This document shows, one piece after another, positions 43,600 through 52,958 of a DNA stretch of 64,000 nucleotides. The translations under genes and the position numbers were made by a program. Position 1 is the stretch's first letter. Each line of letters opens with the position of its first letter. Below the pieces are notes generated by a model. The model had not been told where the DNA came from, made no database searches, and saw nothing but the letters and a program-made list of their open reading frames with translations. Origin of the DNA: Thalassospira marina (GTDB lineage: Bacteria; Pseudomonadota; Alphaproteobacteria; Rhodospirillales; Thalassospiraceae); assembly GCF_002844375.1 (NCBI RefSeq), contig NZ_CP024199.1:3450001-3514000 (forward strand), given 5' to 3'.

Positions 43600-46434
43600 T
43601 TATTGCGCGGCACCCATTTCATCAACGGCGTCGGCACACCGGTTACAAACGGTCTTATGTACCGGATGCGATCCAACTTCGGGCAGGATCTGCCAGCAAC
43701 GCTCGCACTTCTCGCCTTCGGCCAGTGCCGGCACCACGGCCACACCTGCCACATCTTCCAGACGATAGGCATCTTCCGGTCCCTCGCCTGCAATCAGCTC
43801 GATATCCGAGGTAATGGCAATTTCCGCCAGGCTCAGACCATCAAGGGCGGTGATATAGGCGGCGTCGGCATAAACCTTCGGTGCGGCATCAAGGCTGCCA
43901 CCGATACGTTTTTCCGCACGTTCCACTTCCAGTGCGCCGGTCACAACACGGCGCAGCTTGCGGATTTTTTCCCATTTCGCGGCCAGTTCATCATTTTTCC
44001 AGCCATCGGAAACGGTGTTGTAGGTCTGCGCATGGACCGAGCTTTCGGTGCCATAACGGGCACGCCAGGCTTCGTCGGCGGTAAAGCACAGAACCGGTGC
44101 CAGCCAGCGCACCAGGCAATCAAACACACGGTCCATAACGGTGCGTGCTGCACGGCGGCGCAGGCTTGAAGGCGCATCGCAATAAAGCGCATCCTTGCGG
44201 ATATCCAGGAAGAAGGCCGACAGGTCCTGGGCACAGAAATTGTGCAGTTCGATGAACAACTGGTGGAAGTCAAACGCCGCCGTGGTTTCACGAACGGTAT
44301 CGTCCAGCATGCTCAGACGGTGCAGAACCCAGCGTTCAAGTTCCGGCAGTTCGCTATCGGCGACTTTTTCTTCATCGCTGAAGCCCGCAAGGTTGCCCAG
44401 CAGGAAGCGCAGCGTATTGCGCAGACGACGGTAAATGTCGGAATGGCGCTGGATGATCTCGTCGGAAATGCGCAGGTCATCATGATAGTCAGAACTGACA
44501 ACCCACAGACGCAGGATATCGGCACCGAATTTGTTGATGATATCCTGGGGCGCGACCACGTTATTGAGCGACTTGGACATTTTATAGCCCTTGCCATCCA
44601 GAACGAAACCGTGTGTCAGCACCGCATCATAAGGCGCACGGCCACGCGTGCCGCATGATTCCAGAAGCGACGAATGGAACCAGCCACGATGCTGGTCCGA
44701 CCCTTCAAGATACAGGTCAGCCGGCCATTTCAGGTCCGGGCGTTCTTCAAGAACGAAGCTGTGTGTCGAACCGGAATCGAACCACACATCAAGAACATCC
44801 ATGACCTGTTCGTAATCATCGGCATTGTAATCATTGCCAAGGAAACGCTGCGGGTCCGATGTGAACCAGACATCGGCACCTTCTTCACAGAAAGCGGCAT
44901 AGACTCGGTCCAGCACGCCCTGATCACGCAGTGGTTCACGGGTTTTCTTGTTTACAAACACCGTGATCGGAACACCCCAGGCACGCTGGCGCGATACGCA
45001 CCAATCCGGGCGGTTCGCAATCATGGAATGCAGGCGGTTACGGCCTGCTTCCGGGACGAAACGGGTATCGTCAATTGCCTTGAGCGCGGTTTCACGCAGG
45101 CCATTTTCCGTCATGGAAATGAACCATTGCGGCGTGGTGCGGTAAATCACCGGTGCTTTGGAACGCCAGGAATGCGGATAGCTGTGCTTGAGACGGCCAC
45201 GCGACAGAAGTGCGCCATCTTCAATCAGCTTGCCAATGACGGTTTCGTTGGCATCGCCTTCCTTGCCATTGGCATCATAAACGGTACGGCCCGCAAAAAG
45301 CGGTACGTGATCGTAATATTTGCCTTCGGCATCAATCATTTCCGGCACTTCCAGCCCGTATTTCAGGCCGGTCACATAGTCATCCGGGCCGTGCGTGGGG
45401 GCTGTATGGACAAAGCCGGTACCGGTATCGGTCGTGACATAATCGGCCGCCAGCAACGGCACATCAAAATCATAACCCTGACCGCGGAACGGGTGGGCCG
45501 CAATGCCGCCTTCCAGATCACGCCCCTTGAAGGAACCGACAACCTTATGGCCCAGAATACGGCCATTCTTGCACATATCTTCGACCAGATCGGCACAGAC
45601 AGCCAGCTTTTCGCCGACCTTGGCCCAGCATTCCTCGGCGGTTTCGGTAACTTCGATCACGACATAGTCGATATCATCGCCATACGAAATCGCACGGTTG
45701 CCCGGGATGGTCCAGGGGGTGGTCGTCCAGATAACGATGCTGGCACCTTCAAGCACCCCGACCGATGATTTCACCACCGGGAAGCGCACATGAATGGTCT
45801 TGCTGGTATGGTCGTGATATTCGATCTCGGCTTCGGCGAGCGCGGTTTTTTCAACGACCGACCACATCACCGGCTTTGACCCGCGATACAGCGACCCGTT
45901 CATCAGGAACTTGCCCAGTTCGCGGGCAATGGCGGCCTCGGCACGGTAATCCATGGTGATATAGGGGTTATCCCAATCGCCCATCACGCCAAGGCGCTTG
46001 AATTCCTCGCGCTGGATATCCAGCCATTTCTGGGCAAAGTCGCGGCATTCCTTGCGGAATTCGGCAACCGGAACCTCGTCCTTGTTTTTGCCCTTGGCGC
46101 GATACTGTTCCTCGATCTTCCATTCGATCGGCAGGCCGTGGCAGTCCCAGCCGGGAACATAAACCGCATCCTTGCCCATCATCTGCTGGGACCGGGTGAT
46201 CACGTCTTTCAAAATTTTGTTCAGTGCATGGCCAATATGCAGATGGCCATTGGCATAAGGGGGGCCGTCATGCAGCACGAACTGTTCGCGCCCCTTGGAA
46301 ATGCCCCGAATGGTGCCGTAAAGATCGTCTTTCTGCCATTGCTCCAGCAATGTCGGCTCCATTTTCGGCAGCCCCGCCCGCATCGGGAAGTCGGTCTGGG
46401 GCAGGATAACGGTCTTTTTGTATTCGACGCTCAT
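43600..46434 (-). CDS. ileS: Isoleucyl-tRNA synthetase
   Basis: 944 residues from the ATG at 46434, with AGGA upstream. It has the class I motif HLHIGH (near residue 60), the CP1 editing domain with TTTPWTIPGNRA, and KMSKSLNN (~residue 600). The zinc knuckle at the C-terminus (CERCWQ...CNRC) is complete. It charges tRNA-Ile in the cytoplasm and edits valine. The order ribF-ileS-lspA is widely conserved. Confidence 0.98.
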   Translation of the reverse strand: MSVEYKKTVILPQTDFPMRAGLPKMEPTLLEQWQKDDLYGTIRGISKGREQFVLHDGPPYANGHLHIGHALNKILKDVITRSQQMMGKDAVYVPGWDCHGLPIEWKIEEQYRAKGKNKDEVPVAEFRKECRDFAQKWLDIQREEFKRLGVMGDWDNPYITMDYRAEAAIARELGKFLMNGSLYRGSKPVMWSVVEKTALAEAEIEYHDHTSKTIHVRFPVVKSSVGVLEGASIVIWTTTPWTIPGNRAISYGDDIDYVVIEVTETAEECWAKVGEKLAVCADLVEDMCKNGRILGHKVVGSFKGRDLEGGIAAHPFRGQGYDFDVPLLAADYVTTDTGTGFVHTAPTHGPDDYVTGLKYGLEVPEMIDAEGKYYDHVPLFAGRTVYDANGKEGDANETVIGKLIEDGALLSRGRLKHSYPHSWRSKAPVIYRTTPQWFISMTENGLRETALKAIDDTRFVPEAGRNRLHSMIANRPDWCVSRQRAWGVPITVFVNKKTREPLRDQGVLDRVYAAFCEEGADVWFTSDPQRFLGNDYNADDYEQVMDVLDVWFDSGSTHSFVLEERPDLKWPADLYLEGSDQHRGWFHSSLLESCGTRGRAPYDAVLTHGFVLDGKGYKMSKSLNNVVAPQDIINKFGADILRLWVVSSDYHDDLRISDEIIQRHSDIYRRLRNTLRFLLGNLAGFSDEEKVADSELPELERWVLHRLSMLDDTVRETTAAFDFHQLFIELHNFCAQDLSAFFLDIRKDALYCDAPSSLRRRAARTVMDRVFDCLVRWLAPVLCFTADEAWRARYGTESSVHAQTYNTVSDGWKNDELAAKWEKIRKLRRVVTGALEVERAEKRIGGSLDAAPKVYADAAYITALDGLSLAEIAITSDIELIAGEGPEDAYRLEDVAGVAVVPALAEGEKCERCWQILPEVGSHPVHKTVCNRCADAVDEMGAAQ

Positions 46435-46534
46435 CGTGACAGTCCTGTCGTCTTGCACTTTAATTCACAGGCAAACCCCGGTCCGGGCCGCACCCTTTTG
46501 AGGCGCGCGGATCATAGCGGGTTCGCAACCAATT

Positions 46535-47512
46535 TCAAATCCCGGGATTGACCGGCGGGTTTGCCGCCAGAATTTCACGGGCCGTTTCAACATCACGGCC
46601 AATCTGGGTCTTTAGGGCATCAAGCCCGTCGAACTTCTGTTCGCCACGAATAAAGCCGATCAGGCGAACCCGAACAGCGCGATCGTATATGTCTCGATCA
46701 AAATCAAAAAGGTGGGCTTCAAGGCCCGCTTCAGCATCGCCGCCAAAGCTGGGGCGCACGCCGATATTGGCGACTCCGTCGATCCAGCATTCAACGCGGT
46801 GCGGGTCATCCTGTTTGACCAGCCCCAGGCGAATGGCATAAACGCCAAATTTGGGGCGCAGATGCAGGCCCAACGCCACATTGGCGGTTGGAAACCCAAT
46901 GGTCCGGCCCCGTTCATCGCCATGAATGACGATGCCGCCAATTTCCCACGGCCGCCCCAAAAGGGTGCGCGCATCTTCCGGCCGGCCTTCACGCAGGGCC
47001 TGGCGGATCGCGGTGGATGAATAAACAATGCCATTGTCATGGGTTACCGGCTCGACTGCCGTAACACCAAAACCGGCAACATCCCCCATCGCTTTCAGGG
47101 TATCGACATTGCCTGCCCGGCCCTTGCCAAAACAGAAATCCCAACCGACCACGATATGCCCCGCACCCAGCCCGTCAACCAGCACCCGGCGGATGAAATC
47201 TTCCGCGCTCAGGCTGGCAAATTCGGGGGTGAAGGCAATTTCGTAAAACAGGTCGATGCCCAGTTCCGATGCAGCCGCCAGCCTGTCCTCTGCCGACGTC
47301 AGGCGAAAGGGCGGCTCTCCCGCACGAAAGATGGTGCGGGGATGGGGTTCAAAGCTCAGAATGGCAAGGGGAACATCAAGGCGCTCGGCAATGGCACGGG
47401 CTTCCCCCAGAATGGTCTGGTGTCCCAGATGCAGGCCATCGAAATTGCCAATTGCAACAACAGCGCCACGCGCATCGATGGGCAAATTTTCAAAGGATCG
47501 AAAAACGCGCAT
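46535..47512 (-). CDS. ribF: Bifunctional riboflavin kinase / FAD synthetase
   Basis: 325 residues from the ATG at 47512. The N-terminal FAD synthetase domain has AIGNFDGLHLGHQTIL and a later SSTAIRQALREGRP. The C-terminal flavokinase domain has RTIGFPTANVAL and GVYAIRLGL. It makes FMN and FAD from riboflavin. It is upstream of ileS by 100 bp. A short hairpin (47556-47577) lies in its leader; no FMN riboswitch is recognisable. Confidence 0.96.
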   Translation of the reverse strand: MRVFRSFENLPIDARGAVVAIGNFDGLHLGHQTILGEARAIAERLDVPLAILSFEPHPRTIFRAGEPPFRLTSAEDRLAAASELGIDLFYEIAFTPEFASLSAEDFIRRVLVDGLGAGHIVVGWDFCFGKGRAGNVDTLKAMGDVAGFGVTAVEPVTHDNGIVYSSTAIRQALREGRPEDARTLLGRPWEIGGIVIHGDERGRTIGFPTANVALGLHLRPKFGVYAIRLGLVKQDDPHRVECWIDGVANIGVRPSFGGDAEAGLEAHLFDFDRDIYDRAVRVRLIGFIRGEQKFDGLDALKTQIGRDVETAREILAANPPVNPGI

Positions 47513-47882
47513 CAATGCCGTTCTCTCTGTTTTGCTCGCAAAATGATTTCGATAACGGGCTTTTCGCAAAAAGCCCGGCAGGCAGCTATAAATCGGCCAA
47601 GGCCGCACCGTAAAGCCTTTTCCTGCTTATAACAGTGCAAAACAGCCATGCTGGGGGTTTATTTTACCTGCATTGCCATTCAACACCACCGCGCAACGCG
47701 CAATTCGGACCAATCCACCTGGTACCGGCAGATGGCCCTGTAGCCACAAAAAACCAGGGTGGGCTGCTCCCTCCCCGGTGATTTCGCGCCTAAAAGCCAG
47801 CGTATTTTTGCGTGATATGTAATGATGGCAACAGGACAGGCAGGAAAAGCCCGCCTGCGGGAAAACCGCTGCGAATGCCGGC
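47513..47882. other. 370-bp intergenic region upstream of ribF
   Basis: No gene is supported. A 9-bp hairpin (CGGGCTTTT / AAAAGCCCG, loop of four) sits at 47556-47577, 44 bp before the ribF start on the minus strand, without a T-run. The rest shows no conserved motif. Confidence 0.55.
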
Positions 47883-48320
47883 TTAACCGCGCGCTGGCAC
47901 CATAACGGTTGCTTCGCCGGAAATGACCACGCGATCCCCCACGGTGCAGGTGGTATCAAGGATAATACGTTTTTTCGCAGCGATAATTTCGCGAACCTTA
48001 ACCGTGGCCGTTACCGTATCACCAATGCGCACCGGCGCACGAAATTGCAGGTTCTGCGACAGGTAAATCGTGCCCGGGCCAGGCAGGCGGGTGCCAAGGA
48101 CGGTTGAAATAAAACCGGCCGAAAGCATGCCGTGCGCAATGCGGCCTTCAAACATGGTGGTTTTGGCGAATTCTTCGTTCAAATGCACGGGGTTGCTATC
48201 CCCGGAAACACCGGCAAACAGGATAATGTCCGTCTCGGTTACGGTTTTGGCATAGCTGCCTTCCATGCCAACTTCCAGATCTTCCAGATAGTAACCTTCC
48301 AGACCGTCACGCTTCGTCAT
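47883..48320 (-). CDS. MaoC-family (R)-specific enoyl-CoA hydratase, PhaJ-like
   Basis: 145 residues from the ATG at 48320, with GGGGAT upstream; an ATG eleven codons earlier lacks a site. It has the hot-dog fold with the hydratase-2 motif: DIILFAGVSGDSNPVHLNEEFA contains the catalytic Asp and His, followed by GRIAHGMLSAGFIS. It hydrates trans-2-enoyl-CoA to (R)-3-hydroxyacyl-CoA, often feeding polyhydroxyalkanoate synthesis. No pha genes are adjacent, so another acyl-CoA use is possible. Confidence 0.87.
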   Translation of the reverse strand: MTKRDGLEGYYLEDLEVGMEGSYAKTVTETDIILFAGVSGDSNPVHLNEEFAKTTMFEGRIAHGMLSAGFISTVLGTRLPGPGTIYLSQNLQFRAPVRIGDTVTATVKVREIIAAKKRIILDTTCTVGDRVVISGEATVMVPARG

Positions 48321-48655
48321 CTTGTCGATCCCCGTACAGTTATATTTGTGCATTGCAATATTAACAAAGTATCATCATCGGATGGCCGTTTCGCAATGCC
48401 ATTCTGAAAAAATCGGTGAAATGTCACATTCTGCTGCCAGACACCCGATTGCAACGCACAATCCACCGCCCTGGCGGCACTTTCGCCGATCATTTGCTAA
48501 ATGATTGCATTTATTACGTTAATGTCCATTGCTTTGTCCCCATGTGCAATCAATATTAAGCGGACCTTCAATCACGGGGGCGTGCTGCAGGCTGCGGGAT
48601 GATATTTCCAATCCCTGCCCCGGCGATGCCCTTTTGCCAGTTCCGGATTAAAAGC
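48321..48655. promoter_or_regulatory. 335-bp divergent promoter region, hydratase / methyltransferase
   Basis: The region holds the start regions of two divergent genes. The sequence near 48340-48375 and 48495-48560 is AT-rich and could hold the two promoters, but no confident -35/-10 pair or operator was found. Confidence 0.4.
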
Positions 48656-49447
48656 ATGACGTCATCTGCTGCCGATATTTACGAAATCGCCATGGGCCGC
48701 TGGAGCCGCCGCCTTGCCCGCGCGTTTCTTGCCTTTGTCGATGCACCCGCCTGCGGCACGCTGCTTGATGTTGGTTGCGGTACCGGAAGCCTGACATTGG
48801 CGGCAGCAACGCGCTATCCCTCGGCCAATATTACCGGGATTGACCTGATGCCCGATTATCTGGGCGAGGCCCTGTTGCATGCGGCCCCCAACGTAAAATT
48901 TGAAACCGGCGATGCCAGCGCCCTGCCCTATGGCGATGCCAGCTTTGACACGGCCTTTTCCCAGTTGGTGTTAAACGACCTGGCGGAACCGCAGCAGGCC
49001 CTTGGCGAAATGCTGCGCGTGACGCGGCCGAGCGGGGTTATTGCTGCCACCGTATGGGACCGTGCCGGGGGGCTGGCCTTTTTGCGCCTGTTTCTGGATG
49101 CGGCGGCCATCCTGTTTGATGGCGAGGGCGAGGCCCTTCGCGCCCGCATTTTTACCGTACCCTACGAAGATGAAGACGCCCTGCTTGATTTATGGGCCGA
49201 TGCCGGCATGACCGAAATTGGCACCGCCACCCTTTCCATCCGCATGGATTTCCTGGATTTCAACGATTACTGGCAATCGCTTTTGGGCAGCCACAGCCTG
49301 ATCCGCGAGTTTTTCACATCCCTTGATGCCGAAAACGCCCATAACCTGCAGGCCACTGTTCGCCGCGCCTATATCGGCAGCGGCAATGATGGCAGGCGAT
49401 CACTTGTGGCATCGGCACTGGCCGTGCGCGGCATCAAACAGGCCTGA
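48656..49447 (+). CDS. Class I SAM-dependent methyltransferase
   Basis: About 263 residues from the ATG at 48656; the frame is open upstream. The SAM-binding motif LLDVGCGTGSLTLAA is at ~residues 38-52, followed by ITGIDLMPDYL (acidic ribose-binding position) and GDASALPYGDASFDTAFSQL. This is a UbiE/Methyltransf_11 type enzyme. Substrate is unknown. A strong terminator follows directly, so it is transcribed alone. Confidence 0.88.
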   Translation: MTSSAADIYEIAMGRWSRRLARAFLAFVDAPACGTLLDVGCGTGSLTLAAATRYPSANITGIDLMPDYLGEALLHAAPNVKFETGDASALPYGDASFDTAFSQLVLNDLAEPQQALGEMLRVTRPSGVIAATVWDRAGGLAFLRLFLDAAAILFDGEGEALRARIFTVPYEDEDALLDLWADAGMTEIGTATLSIRMDFLDFNDYWQSLLGSHSLIREFFTSLDAENAHNLQATVRRAYIGSGNDGRRSLVASALAVRGIKQA

Positions 49448-49471
49448 TCGCGAGCACACATCACTGAAACC

Positions 49472-49511
49472 AAAAGGGGGATCAGACAGCGCCGGTCTGA
49501 TCCCCCTTTTT
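49472..49511 (+). terminator. Strong intrinsic terminator after the methyltransferase gene
   Basis: A perfect 16-bp stem AAAAGGGGGATCAGAC (49472-49487) pairs with 49495-49510 over a seven-base loop and ends in a T-run. Its A/T ends make it work for the convergent gene at 49562 as well. Confidence 0.9.
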
Positions 49512-49561
49512 ACGGGAATATTTAGCCTTCTACAAAGGCCCGTACATTCAGCCTGCAATGG

Positions 49562-50395
49562 CTAGCTGCCGGACTTTCCCGGTTCCTGCTGGTTGCCGCG
49601 TGCAGGTTCACGCCGGAAAGGCAAAAACAGGCTACCCGCCAGTGACTGGCTTTCACTGTCACGAAACTCGATCAGGCCGATCATCATGTCGCGGTCATCC
49701 TCGCGCGTTTTTTCGCGGTAGCTGGCAAAGACCCGATCCCACACCGACAGGATATTCCCGTAATTGCTATTGGTTTCATCCATCACGGCCGAATGATGAA
49801 CGCGGTGCATATTGGGCGTTACAAACAGGCCGCGCAGGGCCTGGTCAAGCAGGCGGGGCAATTGCACATTGCCATGGTTAAACACGGCAAAACTGCTTAG
49901 CAGGGTTTCATAAATCACCACTGCCCAGGCATCGGCCCCCAGGATAACCACAAAACAGGCCTTGTATGCTGCCGATATGGCAATTTCCAGCGGATGAAAC
50001 CGCACTGCTGTTGAAATATCAAAGCCAGGGTCAACATGGTGCACCCGGTGAAACCGCCATAACACATCAAACATATGGGTAAAGCGATGCTGCCAATAAA
50101 CCGCGCAATCAAGCCCGATGATCGCCAGTAAAACCGCCACCGGGGCGGGCAGATGTAACAATGGAAGCAACCCCCAGCCCCGCGCCTGGGCATAGGATGC
50201 GGCAATGATCATCGCAGCACCGGTGGTAAACCGGCTTAACGCCGCCCCGCAGATCATCAGGGCAAAATTCGTCAGCCAGCGCCCGGCACGGGCCTGCCCC
50301 TCGCCCCGGCGATAGGGCAGGATTGCCTCCCATGTCCCCATCACAAGTAACAGGGTGGCAAAAACCGCCAGACGAAAAAGCACCGTTTGATCCAT
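49562..50395 (-). CDS. Sterol desaturase / fatty-acid hydroxylase family membrane protein
   Basis: 277 residues from the ATG at 50395. Several membrane helices and the three-part His cluster for a di-iron centre: HRFTH, HRVHH and, later, HRVHH near NMHRVHHS. It acts in the inner membrane on a lipid, but the substrate (hopanoid, sterol-like, fatty acid or carotenoid) cannot be told. The gene is divergent from the M23 peptidase. The C-terminal ~40 residues are polar and family-variable. Confidence 0.88.
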   Translation of the reverse strand: MDQTVLFRLAVFATLLLVMGTWEAILPYRRGEGQARAGRWLTNFALMICGAALSRFTTGAAMIIAASYAQARGWGLLPLLHLPAPVAVLLAIIGLDCAVYWQHRFTHMFDVLWRFHRVHHVDPGFDISTAVRFHPLEIAISAAYKACFVVILGADAWAVVIYETLLSSFAVFNHGNVQLPRLLDQALRGLFVTPNMHRVHHSAVMDETNSNYGNILSVWDRVFASYREKTREDDRDMMIGLIEFRDSESQSLAGSLFLPFRREPARGNQQEPGKSGS

Positions 50396-50595
50396 GACCG
50401 TGATGAATTTCCTGTTTAAAAATGCGTTTGAACTGTTCCTGCCGCCCGTATACATATGGCAGTCACGGCGTCAGGGACGTGGCGCCATATTTGCGGTATC
50501 GTAGACAAGGGACGACGATGCCGTTGGGGTGTCCATGGGGCGTGACAACCACAATATTGTTTCCCCGCGACAAGGCAATCAGCAAGGAGACCTTT

Positions 50596-51624
50596 ATGGG
50601 TCACAAAATAGTGTTTTCCGCAATGTGTGCCATCGGCATTCTGGCGGGGGCGCTGTATTCGGCACCGGCACGCGCTGACGGTCCACCTTTTGATCTGCCC
50701 GTCGATTGCCCCTATGGCGAATGCGATATCGTTCATTATGTCGATCATGATGCAGGCCCCGGCATTCGCGATTTTGCCTGCGGCACCAGCACCTATGACG
50801 GCCATCGTGGCACCGACTTTGCCATTCCCGATGAAGAAGCCATGATCAGCGGTGTTGCTGTTCTTTCTGTCGCGGATGGGGTGGTCAGTGCCACGCGCGA
50901 CGGGGTCGAGGATATTGATGCCGGCCGCCTGAACAAGGATGCGCTAAACGGTATTGAATGCGGCAATGGCATTCTGATTGACCATGACGATGGCTGGCAA
51001 AGCCAGTATTGCCACATGCGCCGCGGATCAATTGCCGTGCGCAAGGGCGACCATGTTACCCGTGGGCAAACCATCGGCCTCGTGGGGATGTCAGGCCAGG
51101 CCACATTCCCGCATCTGCATTTCAACCTGCGCCAGCATGACCAGTTGATCGACCCGTTTAGCGGCACCAACATGGCCGCTGCCGGGACGGATAATTGCAG
51201 CACCAACCAGTCGGTTCTGTGGACGCCCGAAGCATCGGCACAGATGAATTACCGCCCGGTCCATTTATATGCGCTGGGTTTTTCATCGGGCCGCCCCAAT
51301 GCCACCGATATCAAACGCGGCTATGACCGTGGCGATACCCTGCCTGCAACCAGCCCGTCGCTGTATTTCTGGGGATATCTGATTGGGGTTAATGATGGCG
51401 ACATCATCACCCTTAATGTTGCTGGCCCGCGCGGCTTTAACGGCAGCCGCGATTTCACCATCAAACTGCCCAATGACAATGGCCCGCGTGCCAAATGGTT
51501 TTACGTCAATGCCGACCGGCCTGGCGACCAATGGCGCAGCGGCACCTATCAGGGCCGCATCCTGTTTTCGCGCGATGGCAAATCACCGGTCGAAATCGGT
51601 ACCACCGAACTGCACATCCCCTGA
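50596..51624 (+). CDS. Secreted M23-family (LytM) peptidase
   Basis: 342 residues from the ATG at 50596, preceded by AAGGAG. The Sec signal is IGILAGALYSAPARA. M23 ligands are visible: HRGTDF (H, D) and PHLHFN (HxH), with GMSGQATF between. Cys-rich N-terminus (CPYGECD). About 130 residues follow the catalytic domain as a beta-rich C-terminal domain of unknown role. It probably acts on peptidoglycan peptide bridges in the periplasm or outside. A hairpin (AGCACGCA 51631-51638 / TGCGTGCT 51662-51669) follows the stop. Confidence 0.9.
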   Translation: MGHKIVFSAMCAIGILAGALYSAPARADGPPFDLPVDCPYGECDIVHYVDHDAGPGIRDFACGTSTYDGHRGTDFAIPDEEAMISGVAVLSVADGVVSATRDGVEDIDAGRLNKDALNGIECGNGILIDHDDGWQSQYCHMRRGSIAVRKGDHVTRGQTIGLVGMSGQATFPHLHFNLRQHDQLIDPFSGTNMAAAGTDNCSTNQSVLWTPEASAQMNYRPVHLYALGFSSGRPNATDIKRGYDRGDTLPATSPSLYFWGYLIGVNDGDIITLNVAGPRGFNGSRDFTIKLPNDNGPRAKWFYVNADRPGDQWRSGTYQGRILFSRDGKSPVEIGTTELHIP

Positions 51625-52305
51625 TCCGGTAGCACGCACCACATCACGTCGCGGTGCATGCTGCGTGCTCCTGCAAACCAGCCTGTACCTGCCACATCCC
51701 GCCGGATGCGCGCGGAATGATAAAGGCATGACGCTTCACTGTTCCGCCAGCAAGGCAGCTACGGGCCTGCGCGGCTTGTCGCTAGCAGTGGCGGTAGCCC
51801 TCGCGCAAAGCTGTCCCGCCTGCATTGCATTGGGCGAGCGATGCCTGTCAACATCACCTGCCTTCATCACTAGCCTTCCCGCCCTGTTTGAAATAGGCAT
51901 ACAGTTTACGGACAATTCCGTGCGCCCGGCATGAAACATGTTTTGCCGTTACGGAATCCTTTTCTGATGATCGGCAGACTCGCTTTTGCGATCCGCGATC
52001 CTTCCCCCAAACTGGCATTTCAGGGTTTTTCCGGGGCTGAATCGGGAGCCGCGAACCTTCCTTTTGGTTGCAATGCACCAGCGAATCCCGCCACAGGGTG
52101 GAACAAAATTGCGAATGGACTGTTTTATGGAGGCTGGAACTATTAATTTTCAGGCCGCAAACCCGCAGAAAACCTTATCTATTCCACCAGGTTGAAGGTT
52201 TTTTGACGTTTTTGACTGCAGAGCACTTGTAACCTGCGCCAATGCCTGCCTATATTTCTTTTGTGCGCTGAGCAGTGCATGAGCCTGTCACTTAGACGGA
52301 GAAAG
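51625..52305. other. 680-bp intergenic region with no supported gene
   Basis: Apart from the imperfect hairpin just after the M23 gene, no gene or known RNA was recognised. Short frames (for example 51931-52146) lack ribosome sites and family likeness. The region from 52140 to 52300 becomes AT-richer and probably holds the promoter of the small gene at 52306. Confidence 0.5.
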
Positions 52306-52428
52306 ATGATGAACAAACGCAAAGCTGTTGCTATCGCCATTGCCCGCGAACAGCAAATCGCCCGCTCGATGGAAATCCTGTTTGCCGGGACCATTCTTGC
52401 CCTCATCGCGTCGATCCTCGTTCTCTAA
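52306..52428 (+). CDS. Small single-pass membrane protein (40 residues)
   Basis: ATG at 52306 (a second ATG follows at once) with GGAGAAAG ideally spaced. It encodes 40 residues: a basic, helical N-terminus (MNKRKAVAIAIAREQQIARS) and a C-terminal hydrophobic segment ending SILVL. Type II orientation (N-in) is likely. A stem-loop (CGGCACT-GAAA-AGTGCCG, 52481-52498) lies in its 3' region. No family was recognised. Isolated small genes with good ribosome sites are often real, but this one needs expression data. Confidence 0.55.
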   Translation: MMNKRKAVAIAIAREQQIARSMEILFAGTILALIASILVL

Positions 52429-52631
52429 GGAACGATCTGTTTTTCATCTTTTGGGCTTAGGCCCGATTTTCTCTGCCCGGCGGCACTGAAAAGTGCCGCG
52501 TATTTCCAGACAAGCATGACCCAACACCACATCACTGCCATTCAGATTACGCGAATTATTCGCCCGGTGGTCTAAGGACCCCGGGAAAGTTCTCGTTTTA
52601 TCTGGATCACAGTAGATGTGTGTGCAAAGTC

Positions 52632-52958
52632 ATGACAAATCATGCCCTTTTGGCGCAGGATGCGCCTGTTCAATCCCTTAAATCCGTTTATTGTTTTGCT
52701 GTTCACGCGGTTGCCGAACCCGACGTGATGCCCCGCGTGCTGGAGCTGTTCGCCAAGCGCAACCTGATCCCGACCAGCTGGCATTCCATTGTTGCAAGCG
52801 ACCGGCAGGGCAACGAAGAACTGCAAATCGACATCCAGATCCAACAGCTTGAAACCCGCATTGCCGAACATATCGCGCGCTGCCTGCGCCAGATCGCCAA
52901 TGTGCAAACCGTGCTGACCTCGGAAAAAGGCTATTCCAATTCCGCCATCGGTGCCTAA
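52632..52958 (+). CDS. Small ACT-domain protein
   Basis: 108 residues from the ATG at 52632; an in-frame GTG lies four codons upstream. The sequence follows an ACT fold: VYCFAVHAVAEPDVMPRVLELFAKRNLIPTSW, then IDIQIQQLETRIAEHIARCLRQI. This resembles the small regulatory subunit of acetolactate synthase (IlvM/IlvH), but there is no ilvB/ilvG next to it and a C-terminal domain is missing. It could be a free amino-acid-binding regulator. Confidence 0.65.
   Translation: MTNHALLAQDAPVQSLKSVYCFAVHAVAEPDVMPRVLELFAKRNLIPTSWHSIVASDRQGNEELQIDIQIQQLETRIAEHIARCLRQIANVQTVLTSEKGYSNSAIGA

Noticed and set aside
47513..47882. FMN riboswitch upstream of ribF
   Set aside because: The conserved RFN-element segments are absent; only one simple hairpin is seen.
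47627..47959. Minus-strand 110-codon frame overlapping the MaoC gene end
   Set aside because: It overlaps a well-supported gene, has no family likeness and is Cys/Trp-rich in a way typical of shadow frames.
51931..52146. Plus-strand 71-codon frame
   Set aside because: No ribosome site, low-complexity composition and no recognisable domain.
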